Below are positions 17,614 through 26,331 of a stretch of 64,000 bases of DNA, in pieces (within the stretch, counting starts at the first letter, position 1; each line of letters starts with the position of its first letter). The stretch comes from Muribaculaceae bacterium (lineage in GTDB: Bacteria > Bacteroidota > Bacteroidia > Bacteroidales > Muribaculaceae). Below the pieces are notes generated by a model. It was given only the letters and a program-made list of their open reading frames with translations, searched no databases and was not told the DNA's origin. The translations under genes and the position numbers were made by a program. Location of the stretch: the NCBI GenBank assembly GCA_029061255.1, contig JAIDSL010000101.1:1-64000 (forward strand), given 5' to 3'.

Positions 17614-17774
17614 CGAGACATAAGAAAAAAAATGTAAAAATGCATATTTTTAGCATACTGTTGTAAGTTATTGAAATTTAAATTATTCCAAATGTTATAA
17701 GTTTTGTGTATCTACAATTTGACAATCTTAAATGTTAAAAATACATATAATAACATCAAAAAAGATAGATGTTT

Positions 17775-17807
17775 ATTGCAAAATCTAACAAAAAATTAGT
17801 ATCTTTG
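17775..17807 (+). promoter_or_regulatory. Promoter of the main fimbrial operon
   Basis: -33 ATTG (17775-17778), 21-bp gap, -7 TATCTTTG (17800-17807), an exact TAnnTTTG. It lies in an AT-rich 279-bp gap and predicts a leader of about 80 nt before the OmpA-DUF3575 gene. The rest of the gap (17614-17774) shows only a short AT-only hairpin just after the previous stop. No inverted repeats or recombinase gene suggest an invertible promoter. Confidence 0.75.
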
Positions 17808-17892
17808 CACCCAATTTACTTAGAACCTTTTTTAGAGAGACACCTATTTAATAATTTATAGCCTTGTCCTGATTCAAGGGACATCATGAATT

Positions 17893-19236
17893 TTGAAGAT
17901 ATTACTTACATCCATATTAACGGTAATTATAGCCATTTCAGCCTTCGGGGAGATGCCTGCCGATTCGGTAAAGGTGTATTTCCTTGCGGGTCGTCGGCTT
18001 TTTGACCCTTCCCTCGGCAACAACGGGGAAGTTATGGATCGTTTTATCGAAAAAGTAAAGAAGGCAAAAGCTCAGGACAACATCAACTTCCTCACAGTCC
18101 GTGGCTATGCTTCTCCTGAGGGTGCCAGCGACGCCAATCAAAGGCTCTCCGGCCTTCGCTGCGATGAGATAGCGAAATACATCAGGCTCAACGCAGGCAT
18201 CGACAGCAAGCAGATCGAGACATTTGCCAATGGTGTGGCTTGGGAGGAACTACGCAATCTTGTGGCGAAGCATCCAGAGATGCCATCGCAAGAGAGAGTG
18301 CTCTATATTCTCGACCACACTCCCCTTTGGGTATATAACCGAGAGAAAACAAAAATCATCGACGGCAAGAAAAAGCAACTCATGGAGCTGTCAGGTGGAC
18401 GCGTCTGGAACTGGATGATGGAAAACCTCTTCCCGGAGCTTCGCAATGCAGTGGCAGTGGTGCTCTATCTTAAGCACAATGAATATATCCCTATAGCTTC
18501 TGAGAAAACCACTTCTCCCACCGATAGCTCTTCTGATATAGTTGAAAATACGACTGACATAATAGAAGATGCAGCCATACCGGAGCATCCAGACTCTGTC
18601 GTTTTAAATGTCACAGATGTCATGTCAGCTCTTGAAGGCAAAATCATATGTGTCACGGCAATGCCGAAGCCATTCTACATGGCAGTCAAGACCAATATGC
18701 TTTATGATGCAGCATTAGTGCCAAATATCGGAGCAGAATTCTATCTTGGCAAGAACATCTCGCTCTATGGGGAATGGATGTATGCATGGTGGGACAACAA
18801 CAACCGTCACCGCTACTGGCGCGTCTACGGAGGCGACCTCGGATTGCGCTGGTGGTTTGGGAAAAAGGCACAAGCCAAACCCCTTACAGGTCATCATCTC
18901 GGCATCTACGGAGGGATCCTGACATTTGACTTCGAGACGGGAGATACCGGCTATCTCGGAGGAAAGCCCGGCGGCACGCTATGGGACCGATGGCTCGTCA
19001 ATTCAGGCATTGAATATGGCTACTCGCTTCCCATAGGGAAACACCTTAACATAGATTTTTCCATAGGATTAGGATATATGGGAGGAAACTACATAAAATA
19101 TTATCCATTTGACAACGACTACTATCTCGACAAAGAATATAAAATGCATTACTTCGGCCCTACAAAGGCCGAGATATCTCTCGTATGGCTCATAGGGCGC
19201 GGCAACACCAACAGCAGGAAAGGAGGTGACAAATGA
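17893..19236 (+). CDS. OmpA-like / DUF3575 fimbrial-locus outer-membrane protein
   Basis: Starts at TTG (17893): an in-frame TGA lies directly upstream and the TTG opens a clean signal peptide (MKILLTSILTVIIAISAFG). Residues 25-150 resemble an OmpA-type module (FLTVRGYASPEGASDANQ, LSGLRCDEIAKY), which typically holds peptidoglycan. Residues about 255-440 match the DUF3575 family, a Bacteroidota domain found beside fimbrillin genes. It has alternating aromatic strands (KTNMLYDAALVPNIGAEFYL near 261), consistent with an outer-membrane barrel. The probable role is assembly platform or anchor for the fimbriae. The stop overlaps the next ATG by 4 bp (ATGA), so the DUF5119 gene is translationally coupled. 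Confidence 0.82.
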   Translation: MKILLTSILTVIIAISAFGEMPADSVKVYFLAGRRLFDPSLGNNGEVMDRFIEKVKKAKAQDNINFLTVRGYASPEGASDANQRLSGLRCDEIAKYIRLNAGIDSKQIETFANGVAWEELRNLVAKHPEMPSQERVLYILDHTPLWVYNREKTKIIDGKKKQLMELSGGRVWNWMMENLFPELRNAVAVVLYLKHNEYIPIASEKTTSPTDSSSDIVENTTDIIEDAAIPEHPDSVVLNVTDVMSALEGKIICVTAMPKPFYMAVKTNMLYDAALVPNIGAEFYLGKNISLYGEWMYAWWDNNNRHRYWRVYGGDLGLRWWFGKKAQAKPLTGHHLGIYGGILTFDFETGDTGYLGGKPGGTLWDRWLVNSGIEYGYSLPIGKHLNIDFSIGLGYMGGNYIKYYPFDNDYYLDKEYKMHYFGPTKAEISLVWLIGRGNTNSRKGGDK

Positions 19237-20216
19237 AGACTCTTTTCCATAAATCATCTTCAATAGCACTTGGGATGCTGTTTCTTATTGCGGAGGGTTG
19301 CACCCACAAGGATCTTAACGAAGATGCCCATACTACCCTTGCCGACAATGTCGAGGTGATATTCGACTGGAGCAAGACTCCTGCTAAAGAGGCAAAGACC
19401 ATGGTGCTCTACCTCTATTCTGATGAGCATGAAATGATGGACTACCGCTTCAACAATCCTGACGGGGGCACGATCCGAACATACGCCGGGCCGCATACTG
19501 CAGTCTGCCACAGCAACGACGACCCCTACGGGCATCACCTGCGTGCCCAGGACTCACACGACGATATCGAGATATATACCGACGAAACGGGCATACTCGT
19601 AGGGCAAGGTATTTCCACGAGAGGAATTCCGAGAGCGAAAGGCACGGAAGACGAGCCACTGAGGGAAACACCTTCGATGATCTACGGCGCTCAGAACAGA
19701 GAAGTGAATCTAAAGGTGTCTGCCCTCCCCCAGAAACTCGCACTCTTCCCGGAAGAACTTATATGCCGCTATTCGGTAGAATTCGTGGATGTCGAAAACC
19801 TCAAGAGTGCCGATCTACGCATAGACGCCACAATCTCCTCGCTTGCCGGAGGATATTATCCCGGAAGGATGAAGCCTAACTCTGAGGCTGTCTCGCACAC
19901 CTTTACACTGACTGCCAACCTTGACAATAATTCACTGAATACGGTGTTCTATACATTCGGGCTTCCTGAAGGCGAAGAGAAGGACCACAAGATATGCCTA
20001 TACATAGCCTTGAAGGACAGAACTGGAGCCTTCTACACATTTGATGTCACTGACCAGGTGAACAAGGCTCCCGATCCGCGCAACGTCAGCATAAAGATCT
20101 ACGGACTCAAGCTACCCGAGATACCTGACGACCCCCCAAAACTCCCGGATGGAGAAAGTGGCTTCAGCATTGAAGTCGACACCTGGGACACTTATCATTA
20201 CGACCTGAAGGTGTGA
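19233..20216 (+). CDS. DUF5119-family lipoprotein
   Basis: Lipoprotein: LFLIAEGCTH gives a lipobox, Cys23. The family (DUF5119) is found almost only in Bacteroidales fimbrial loci, immediately after OmpA/DUF3575 genes. Visible features are VEVIFDWSKTP near 41, a beta-rich body, and ALKDRTGAFYTFDVTDQV near 269. A role in anchoring or regulating fimbrial length, like FimB or Mfa2, is plausible by context only. It is coupled by ATGA overlap to the gene before it and followed by 116 bp containing a heptamer array before the first fimbrillin. Confidence 0.75.
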   Translation: MKTLFHKSSSIALGMLFLIAEGCTHKDLNEDAHTTLADNVEVIFDWSKTPAKEAKTMVLYLYSDEHEMMDYRFNNPDGGTIRTYAGPHTAVCHSNDDPYGHHLRAQDSHDDIEIYTDETGILVGQGISTRGIPRAKGTEDEPLRETPSMIYGAQNREVNLKVSALPQKLALFPEELICRYSVEFVDVENLKSADLRIDATISSLAGGYYPGRMKPNSEAVSHTFTLTANLDNNSLNTVFYTFGLPEGEEKDHKICLYIALKDRTGAFYTFDVTDQVNKAPDPRNVSIKIYGLKLPEIPDDPPKLPDGESGFSIEVDTWDTYHYDLKV

Positions 20217-20221
20217 CTACT

Positions 20222-20277
20222 TAATTCATAATTCATAATGCATAATGCATAATTTCAGTCAATAGGCTGAAATTCAG
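20222..20277 (+). repeat. Heptamer array plus CTGAAATTCAG hairpin
   Basis: Four heptamer units a few bases after the stop of the DUF5119 gene, then AATTTCAG and CTGAAATT forming an 8-bp stem with an 8-nt loop. Lies inside the fimbrial operon and could lower read-through into the fimbrillins or affect mRNA stability. Confidence 0.8.
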
Positions 20278-20332
20278 AATAATAAAAGAATAAGAAACAA
20301 ATAACAATAATAAATCTTCAAATCTTTCATTT

Positions 20333-21871
20333 ATGAACAGACTTTCTCTAACAGCAGTCGCAGGCGGTCTGGTAATCCTTTCCTCCTGCTCACAAGAAGA
20401 GATGACGAAGGCTCCTCAGCCAACCGGTGACTTTCCGATTTCATTCCGTGCCGGAGTCGGCACCCGCGTAAATCCGGATCTCAACTACATCCAGAATCCG
20501 GCTACTTTCTACGTGTCGGCCTATGCACCCAATCACATGTCGGATACAGGCATTATACCTGACTCCCTATTCTGGGACGAGCCCTTCTACCTGATGGGTG
20601 CGAATCTCTATGCCAGCAGCAGTAACCAGAAATGGCCTACAAAAGAACAGGCGTCCAAAGTGGAGTTCTTTGCCTATGCGCCTTCTCTTGAAGAGATTCA
20701 GAACGCGGCCTTCACACAGCTGGATCAAAACGATCCGAACTACAGCAACAATCTTGCGAGCTATACGAAATCTATACAGTTCTTCAACCTCTGTAACGAC
20801 AATGTTCCCCTGGATCCTATGGGCCAGATGTCTACGACCTTTAAGGACGTTACCCTTTACAAAGGTTTCAAGCTGGGACGCTTCTATGTAGCGACAGATA
20901 TCTCAAAACAGGTGGATTTCATCACCTCCCATATTTCTGCCGACGTGCCGGAAAATGAGGATGCTGCAAAATTGGGTGTTGAGCTGAAATTCAAGCATCA
21001 GCTTTCAAATATCGAACTTAGAGCCTTCTCAGGGCATCCTGACTACAACATAGAGATCGCCGGCGTCAGATTGGGTAGGCCATATACCGGCAACGCTATC
21101 TTCAATTTCTGCGACGGACAAGGCGGCGTAGACTATGCAGCAGGCGGACAATGGGGAATTTCAAAGAATCCACAGCGTCTTCCCGTGGAATACATATTTG
21201 GCGAAGGTGACGAGATCTACCGTATGGGTAAATTCAACAACCTCAATGGTGGCGCTGTAATGTCAACTACACCTCACTCTACTGCTGCCACTGCAGAATC
21301 TATCATGGGCAAAGGAGGAAATGCCATGGTGCTTCCTACCAAGAATGCCGCTTGGGGTGGAGAAGCCAATCCTTGGATTGCTCCGAAATACAGCGCGTTT
21401 ACCGGTCACGGAGAAGATCCGTATCCTGACAGGAATCCTAAAACTTGGGATCCTACCACCGAAGGCGATATGTATTTCAGCATTCTTATTCGTGTGACTC
21501 TGAAACCGGAAGGCGACGAGCTTAACACTCCTCAGATCTATCCCTATGGCAACAACACTACTATGAATGTAGTATATCTTGAAAAAGAGAAAAACTCCAA
21601 TAAGATTATCGGTCGTGTTCCATCAAAGTCATCGTCTGTCGGAGCCAACAGTGAGATCGTTGAGTTCGGTTGGGCTGCAGTGCCTGTAGGTGTAAACTGG
21701 GAAAGAGGCAAGAAATATGTCTATACTCTCGACTTCAGTGACGGTGTAGGCATACAGGATCCGGAAGACCCGAAGCCGGGTACTGCCATTATTGGTGATG
21801 GCATCAAGTTCTCAGTATCTGTTGAGGGCTGGGACGAAAGCACCAACAGCACTCCTGTTCCTCAGGAATAA
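20333..21871 (+). CDS. Fimbrillin family protein 1
   Basis: First and longest (512 residues) of six tandem fimbrillins. Lipobox ILSSCSQ, Cys19. Arg45 in GVGTR is in the place where FimA/Mfa1-type precursors are cut by an Arg-specific protease. The family core is LKFKHQLSNIELRAFSG (near 221), then IEIAGVRLGRPYTG (near 242), then the IMGKGGNAMVLPT segment (near 324). The end holds RGKKYVYTLDFSDGVG, a DPEDPKPG motif and a final TPVPQE. It is probably a structural pilin whose N-terminal strand is removed and replaced by the next subunit's C-terminus. It has an insert near 335-375 not present in the others. Confidence 0.85.
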   Translation: MNRLSLTAVAGGLVILSSCSQEEMTKAPQPTGDFPISFRAGVGTRVNPDLNYIQNPATFYVSAYAPNHMSDTGIIPDSLFWDEPFYLMGANLYASSSNQKWPTKEQASKVEFFAYAPSLEEIQNAAFTQLDQNDPNYSNNLASYTKSIQFFNLCNDNVPLDPMGQMSTTFKDVTLYKGFKLGRFYVATDISKQVDFITSHISADVPENEDAAKLGVELKFKHQLSNIELRAFSGHPDYNIEIAGVRLGRPYTGNAIFNFCDGQGGVDYAAGGQWGISKNPQRLPVEYIFGEGDEIYRMGKFNNLNGGAVMSTTPHSTAATAESIMGKGGNAMVLPTKNAAWGGEANPWIAPKYSAFTGHGEDPYPDRNPKTWDPTTEGDMYFSILIRVTLKPEGDELNTPQIYPYGNNTTMNVVYLEKEKNSNKIIGRVPSKSSSVGANSEIVEFGWAAVPVGVNWERGKKYVYTLDFSDGVGIQDPEDPKPGTAIIGDGIKFSVSVEGWDESTNSTPVPQE

Positions 21872-21948
21872 TCCGAAAGAAATTAGATTCAAGGAGAGTA
21901 TTCCTCTCCTTGACGACTTAAAGATATCTGTCAACTGAATGTAAAGAT

Positions 21949-23403
21949 ATGAATATATCGAGAGTGACATATTTTGCTCTTGCAGCGTTTGTATTTGCCG
22001 CCTCCTGCTCGAAGGAGGCGGCAGAGCCGGACGTCTATGACTGGGCAGACGGGAAAATATACTTCAAGACTTCCCTCTCCGATGTCGCCTACTCAAGGGC
22101 TCAGGATATGACACTTGATCGTCTTGAGTCTTTTCAGGTGACATGCTTCAATACTGCCGACAGATATAAGGACCAGGCAGGATTTCTCTCTCCCTATTTT
22201 GAAAACGCAACCTTTATACGCAAGGATAACTCAGGAGTTGGCACATATGTGTCATCGCCGTCTGAAGAGCCGCGCAATTGGCCTGCCAACGATGGATTCC
22301 TGAGATTTTTTGCCTTCTCGCCATCACTTAAAGTGATGAGAGAAGGGAATACGAAGCTCGAAGATCCCGACAATAACAAATTCTTCAGTCTGACCAACAG
22401 TACGATAGAAACTGCATCATCAGTCTCCGTAGGTTATCGACTTGGCAACGTGCGAATAAATCCTGACATATCGCGTCAATTTGACTTCGTCGCAGCTGAA
22501 GCCTCCGGCACCAGGCAGAATGATTTCATGGGAGGTGTCGACATTGCATTCAGCCATCAGCTATGTCAGGTAGAACTTCAAGCCTGGGGAGCAAACAAAT
22601 ATTATGATTTTGAGATAGCCGGCGTGCGCATCGGCAATCCTGTAGTAGAAGGTACGTTCGTTTTCGCAGATGATGCTGATAAAGCATCTGCAAGGAGATG
22701 GGAGACCGGCGAAAAGCCGGTCATGGACAAGGTGGAATATCTTTACCGGGGCACTGAAGCCTCCGGAGCAGAAGATGAGCCGGGCATCGGCGACAAAATC
22801 TTCAGAATCAACAATCAGCAACACAATTCCCAGGAATCGGCTGCCTCGATTATGGGACTCGGAGGCTGCGCGATGGTGATTCCTACAGTCAACGACAGAT
22901 GGGAAGCCCTGGCAGATCCTAATATTGGAGCGGACACCTATTCTACCGACCGCATGTATTTCAGCATACTGATGAGGGTCACAGATACGGGCAACGGCTC
23001 TTTGGTCTATCCCTATTCAGGGAAGGATGACGGAAGGAAAGTCGTAAGCTATGCGATGGATCCGGAAGGAAAAATCATCAGGCGGCTTTATCCCGGATCA
23101 GAGAAAGGAACATATTTTATTGATCCCGAACTTAAGAATCAATATGTGGCTGCACAGGGGGAGGAAATAAAAGATTTTGGATGGGCAGCGGTTTCGGTCG
23201 ATGCAGACTGGAGCGCAGGGAAAAGATATGTCTACACACTCGACTATTCGGAGGGCATAGGTCTTCATGACCCTGAGGATCCCGAGCCCGGCAAGCCAAT
23301 AGGAGTGAAAAAAGAGATTTCCTGGGGTGTAAGCGTCGGAAAATGGGACTATGCCACGCCCGACGACAACTATACGCCAGACGTGGACGTGCCTTTTGAA
23401 TAA
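21949..23403 (+). CDS. Fimbrillin family protein 2
   Basis: Paralogue of the preceding gene, 484 residues. Lipobox FAASCSK, Cys20. Putative maturation Arg50 (DVAYSR). Core strands are IAFSHQLCQVELQAWG near 203 and FEIAGVRIGNPVVEG near 223. Then come SIMGLGGCAMVIPT near 303 and the closing block AGKRYVYTLDYSEGIG, DPEDPEPGKPIG, DVDVPFE. The preceding gap is 77 bp. The stop TAA is the first triplet of a heptamer array, which separates it from fimbrillin 3. Confidence 0.85.
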   Translation: MNISRVTYFALAAFVFAASCSKEAAEPDVYDWADGKIYFKTSLSDVAYSRAQDMTLDRLESFQVTCFNTADRYKDQAGFLSPYFENATFIRKDNSGVGTYVSSPSEEPRNWPANDGFLRFFAFSPSLKVMREGNTKLEDPDNNKFFSLTNSTIETASSVSVGYRLGNVRINPDISRQFDFVAAEASGTRQNDFMGGVDIAFSHQLCQVELQAWGANKYYDFEIAGVRIGNPVVEGTFVFADDADKASARRWETGEKPVMDKVEYLYRGTEASGAEDEPGIGDKIFRINNQQHNSQESAASIMGLGGCAMVIPTVNDRWEALADPNIGADTYSTDRMYFSILMRVTDTGNGSLVYPYSGKDDGRKVVSYAMDPEGKIIRRLYPGSEKGTYFIDPELKNQYVAAQGEEIKDFGWAAVSVDADWSAGKRYVYTLDYSEGIGLHDPEDPEPGKPIGVKKEISWGVSVGKWDYATPDDNYTPDVDVPFE

Positions 23404-23434
23404 TTCATAATTCATAATGCATAATGCATAATTA
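23401..23434 (+). repeat. Heptamer array overlapping the stop of fimbrillin 2
   Basis: TAATTCATAATTCATAATG and further units. The first TAA is the stop codon of fimbrillin 2. Confidence 0.85.
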
Positions 23435-23542
23435 TCTGACGATGAAAACAATTTGACGGCATCTGGCATTGACGATGCATATAAATTGATGACATATATA
23501 AACATATATAGGAAGCAATACACTTGATTTGAACGGAAACAA

Positions 23543-24916
23543 ATGGAAATGAAGACATATATATATTCGGCTGTCGCGGGGATACTCGTGCTTGCATCAT
23601 GCAGTCAGGAGGGTCCGGGAGCAGGAGCAGCCGGAGAGTATGGCGACAGGATATATTTCCGGTCATATCTTCCGACTGTCACAAAGACACGCGCCGGCAT
23701 CATCTCGAAAGAGAACCTTTCGGAATGCCAAGTGACCGGCTTCAATCCTGACGACGAGAACCGCATCGACTCCGAGACTGGAAAGATAGAGCCATTGTTT
23801 GGCGACATCCGATATGAAAAGGATGCGGCAGGACATTTCATACCTAATGAGACCGACGCATGCACATGGCCTGACTCACAAAGCACTCTGCATTTCTTCG
23901 CCTATTACCCTTCTGCGGAGTCAATGCGGGAAAAGATTGACAGTGAAAAGTTCAAATTTGTCAACAACTCAAAGAAAGCCGAAGACGATACATACGCGCT
24001 CGAATATCGGCTTGAAAACTTTAAGGTGGCTCAAGACATAGCCGACCAGGTAGACTTCATCGCTGCATATTCCAACGGAACAGCACAGAAAAACGGGCGC
24101 TCAGGAATCGACCTCAACTTCAGCCATCAGCTCGCGCGGGTAGAGATTTCAGCGTGGGGCGAGAGCAACAAGTATGATTTCGAGATAGCCGGCGTGAGAA
24201 TAGGCAATGCCTTCACGGAAGGAGACTTCAGTTTCTCATCCCTTATGTCAGAATCGGGAGGTGATGCCGCATGGCAGAACACCGAGGGGAAGCAGTCGCC
24301 CGTTGAGCACATTTTCTCCAAAGGGGAATCCACTGTCATGGTCAGCAAAACGGGAGAAATCGCTTCCTCCTCCGGCAACGCTGCATCCATCATGGGAAAT
24401 TCAGGCCCTGCAATGGTGATTCCGATGGCAGGGAAAATCGAAGCCTGGGAAGGAAAAGGGTATTCAGCCGCAGGGAAACTTTATTTCAGCGTGCTGCTAA
24501 GAGTAATCAATAAGGATGGCGATACAGTCTATCCCTATCCCAACGACAAAGCCGGTATCCCTGTCGTGTATCTCGCCTTCGGCGAAGAGGGCACTATCAA
24601 GGAGAGGCTCTATCTGAAAGACGGAGAGTATTACACCCAAGACTCTGAGAATGAAGAATACAAGTACACTCCGAGCGATACGGAGGAAGTGCGTGGCTTC
24701 TGCTGGGCATCCCTTCCCGTAGCGGCCAAATGGGAGGCCGGAAAGATATATACATATAAACTTAACTATACCAACGGCATCGGATGGCAGGATCCGAAAG
24801 ACCCCAACCCCGGAGAACCCATCATCGAGAGGGGAAGTGTGCCCTTTGAAGTAGATGTGGCTGAATGGCTTCCGGCTGAGGACTATGATTCGGATATAGA
24901 AGTACCAAAAAAATGA
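23543..24916 (+). CDS. Fimbrillin family protein 3
   Basis: 457-residue paralogue. Lipobox VLASCSQ, Cys20. Putative maturation Arg50 (VTKTR, with Lys48 also available). Core: LNFSHQLARVEISAWG near 194, FEIAGVRIGNAFTEG near 214, ASIMGNSGPAMVIP near 280. Closing block: GKIYTYKLNYTNGIGWQDPK, NPGEPIIE and a C-terminus IEVPKK. Stop and next start overlap as ATGA, so fimbrillin 4 is translationally coupled to it. Confidence 0.85.
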   Translation: MEMKTYIYSAVAGILVLASCSQEGPGAGAAGEYGDRIYFRSYLPTVTKTRAGIISKENLSECQVTGFNPDDENRIDSETGKIEPLFGDIRYEKDAAGHFIPNETDACTWPDSQSTLHFFAYYPSAESMREKIDSEKFKFVNNSKKAEDDTYALEYRLENFKVAQDIADQVDFIAAYSNGTAQKNGRSGIDLNFSHQLARVEISAWGESNKYDFEIAGVRIGNAFTEGDFSFSSLMSESGGDAAWQNTEGKQSPVEHIFSKGESTVMVSKTGEIASSSGNAASIMGNSGPAMVIPMAGKIEAWEGKGYSAAGKLYFSVLLRVINKDGDTVYPYPNDKAGIPVVYLAFGEEGTIKERLYLKDGEYYTQDSENEEYKYTPSDTEEVRGFCWASLPVAAKWEAGKIYTYKLNYTNGIGWQDPKDPNPGEPIIERGSVPFEVDVAEWLPAEDYDSDIEVPKK

Positions 24917-26289
24917 CGCACAAGAGAGACTTCAATATGGCAAAGCTTATCCACATATCCTACACACTGTTCGGAATCGTCATGATGGCAACCTCATGCA
25001 CGAATGAGAACATAGGGGGCGACGATATCCGCATGACGGGACGAAAGATCGAATTTAGGGCATCATTTCCTGAACTGACCACACGTGCTACGCAGACCAC
25101 CTCCGCCACCCTCGAAAAGATCACGGTGAGCTCCTATATCACGGGAGAGACCTCCGACACTCCCTATTTCACCGACATGACATTCAGCAAGACAGGCAAT
25201 CCCGCGATTTATGTATGCTATGACGATGCCTGCGTATGGCCCGACAATGACACACGTCTGCGCTTCCACGCATACTCCCCCTCTTGCGAAGACATAATCG
25301 CGGCAGGAGGAGAGGCGACTTCAACGGGCGATCGGATTTCAGGCTTCAAAGTGCCGGGCGACATCGCATCGCAATTCGACTTCGTGACAGCTATAAGTCC
25401 GGGGAGTCTGATTGACAATAAAGAAAGCGGAGTCAAACTGAATTTCAAGCATCAGCTGAGCAGGATCGAGCTCAAGGCCTGGGGCAACTCAGACAGCTAC
25501 AATCTCGAGATTGCCGGATCCCGCATAGGAGGAATCGGAACAGGAGGAGATTTCAGTTTCACGTCGCCGGCCGACGCGGAGACCACAGACTTCACTGGGG
25601 CCTGGAAGAACGTAGCGAAAGGAAGCGTCGAGTATATCTTCCGCGAAGGAGACACAATAGTGACACTCGACAATTCTAACGGCGCACCGACATCAAAGGA
25701 TGATGCTGTCTCGATTTTAGGAAACAAAATAGGAGGAAAAAACGGCTACGACAATTCAGCCATGATCGTTCCTTCAGTCAATACCCCCTGGCAATATAAG
25801 GAAAGTCCGTCAAACGGAGAGGATAAGACTGATGGGATGTATATCAGCGTGCTCCTGAGGGTAAAGGACACGACACCCACCTCCACGGGCGACGGCATTG
25901 TCTACCCTTACACAGACCCTTCATATATCGACGAGATAGTCTATCTTGCAGTAGATAAATCCGACTCGAAGACAGTCAAGGCCCGTCTTTACAGGCAGGG
26001 AGAATCCTATTTCATAGACCCTGGACATACGGCACAGTATGATCCGGAAGCCGACAACGCAGACGTAAAGGCCTTCGGCTGGGCGGCTCTCCCGAAAGGA
26101 GAAAGCCTCAAGCCGGGATTGGTCTATACCTATTTGCTCAACTACAGCAACGGCGTAGGACTGCGAGACCCGGAGGATTCACGACCCGGAGAGCCAATCA
26201 TCAGCGACAACGTGGCAGTCAATGTTAGTGTCGAGATAGAAGACTGGAAGGAAGGGACCAATAATGATCTTTCAGTACCGAGGAAATAA
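24913..26289 (+). CDS. Fimbrillin family protein 4
   Basis: Paralogue of 458 residues from the ATG overlapping the previous stop. An ATG at 24937 would give 450 residues and would put the lipobox Cys (MATSCT) and putative cleavage Arg (PELTTR) at 21 and 50, as in its sisters, so that start may be the true one. Core: LNFKHQLSRIELKAWG, LEIAGSRIGGIG. The conserved IMG segment is SILGNKIGGKNG here. Closing block: GLVYTYLLNYSNGVGLRDPE, RPGEPIISD and a C-terminus LSVPRK. ISVLLRVKD is the shared strand upstream of the hinge. Confidence 0.85.
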   Translation: MTHKRDFNMAKLIHISYTLFGIVMMATSCTNENIGGDDIRMTGRKIEFRASFPELTTRATQTTSATLEKITVSSYITGETSDTPYFTDMTFSKTGNPAIYVCYDDACVWPDNDTRLRFHAYSPSCEDIIAAGGEATSTGDRISGFKVPGDIASQFDFVTAISPGSLIDNKESGVKLNFKHQLSRIELKAWGNSDSYNLEIAGSRIGGIGTGGDFSFTSPADAETTDFTGAWKNVAKGSVEYIFREGDTIVTLDNSNGAPTSKDDAVSILGNKIGGKNGYDNSAMIVPSVNTPWQYKESPSNGEDKTDGMYISVLLRVKDTTPTSTGDGIVYPYTDPSYIDEIVYLAVDKSDSKTVKARLYRQGESYFIDPGHTAQYDPEADNADVKAFGWAALPKGESLKPGLVYTYLLNYSNGVGLRDPEDSRPGEPIISDNVAVNVSVEIEDWKEGTNNDLSVPRK

Positions 26290-26331
26290 GGGAATTTAAG
26301 AGAAAATAAAGGAAAATAAAGAGAGACCGGC

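Noticed and set aside
17614-17892. Invertible promoter of the fimbrial operon
   Set aside because: No pair of matching inverted repeats of useful length around the promoter, and no recombinase gene in the window.
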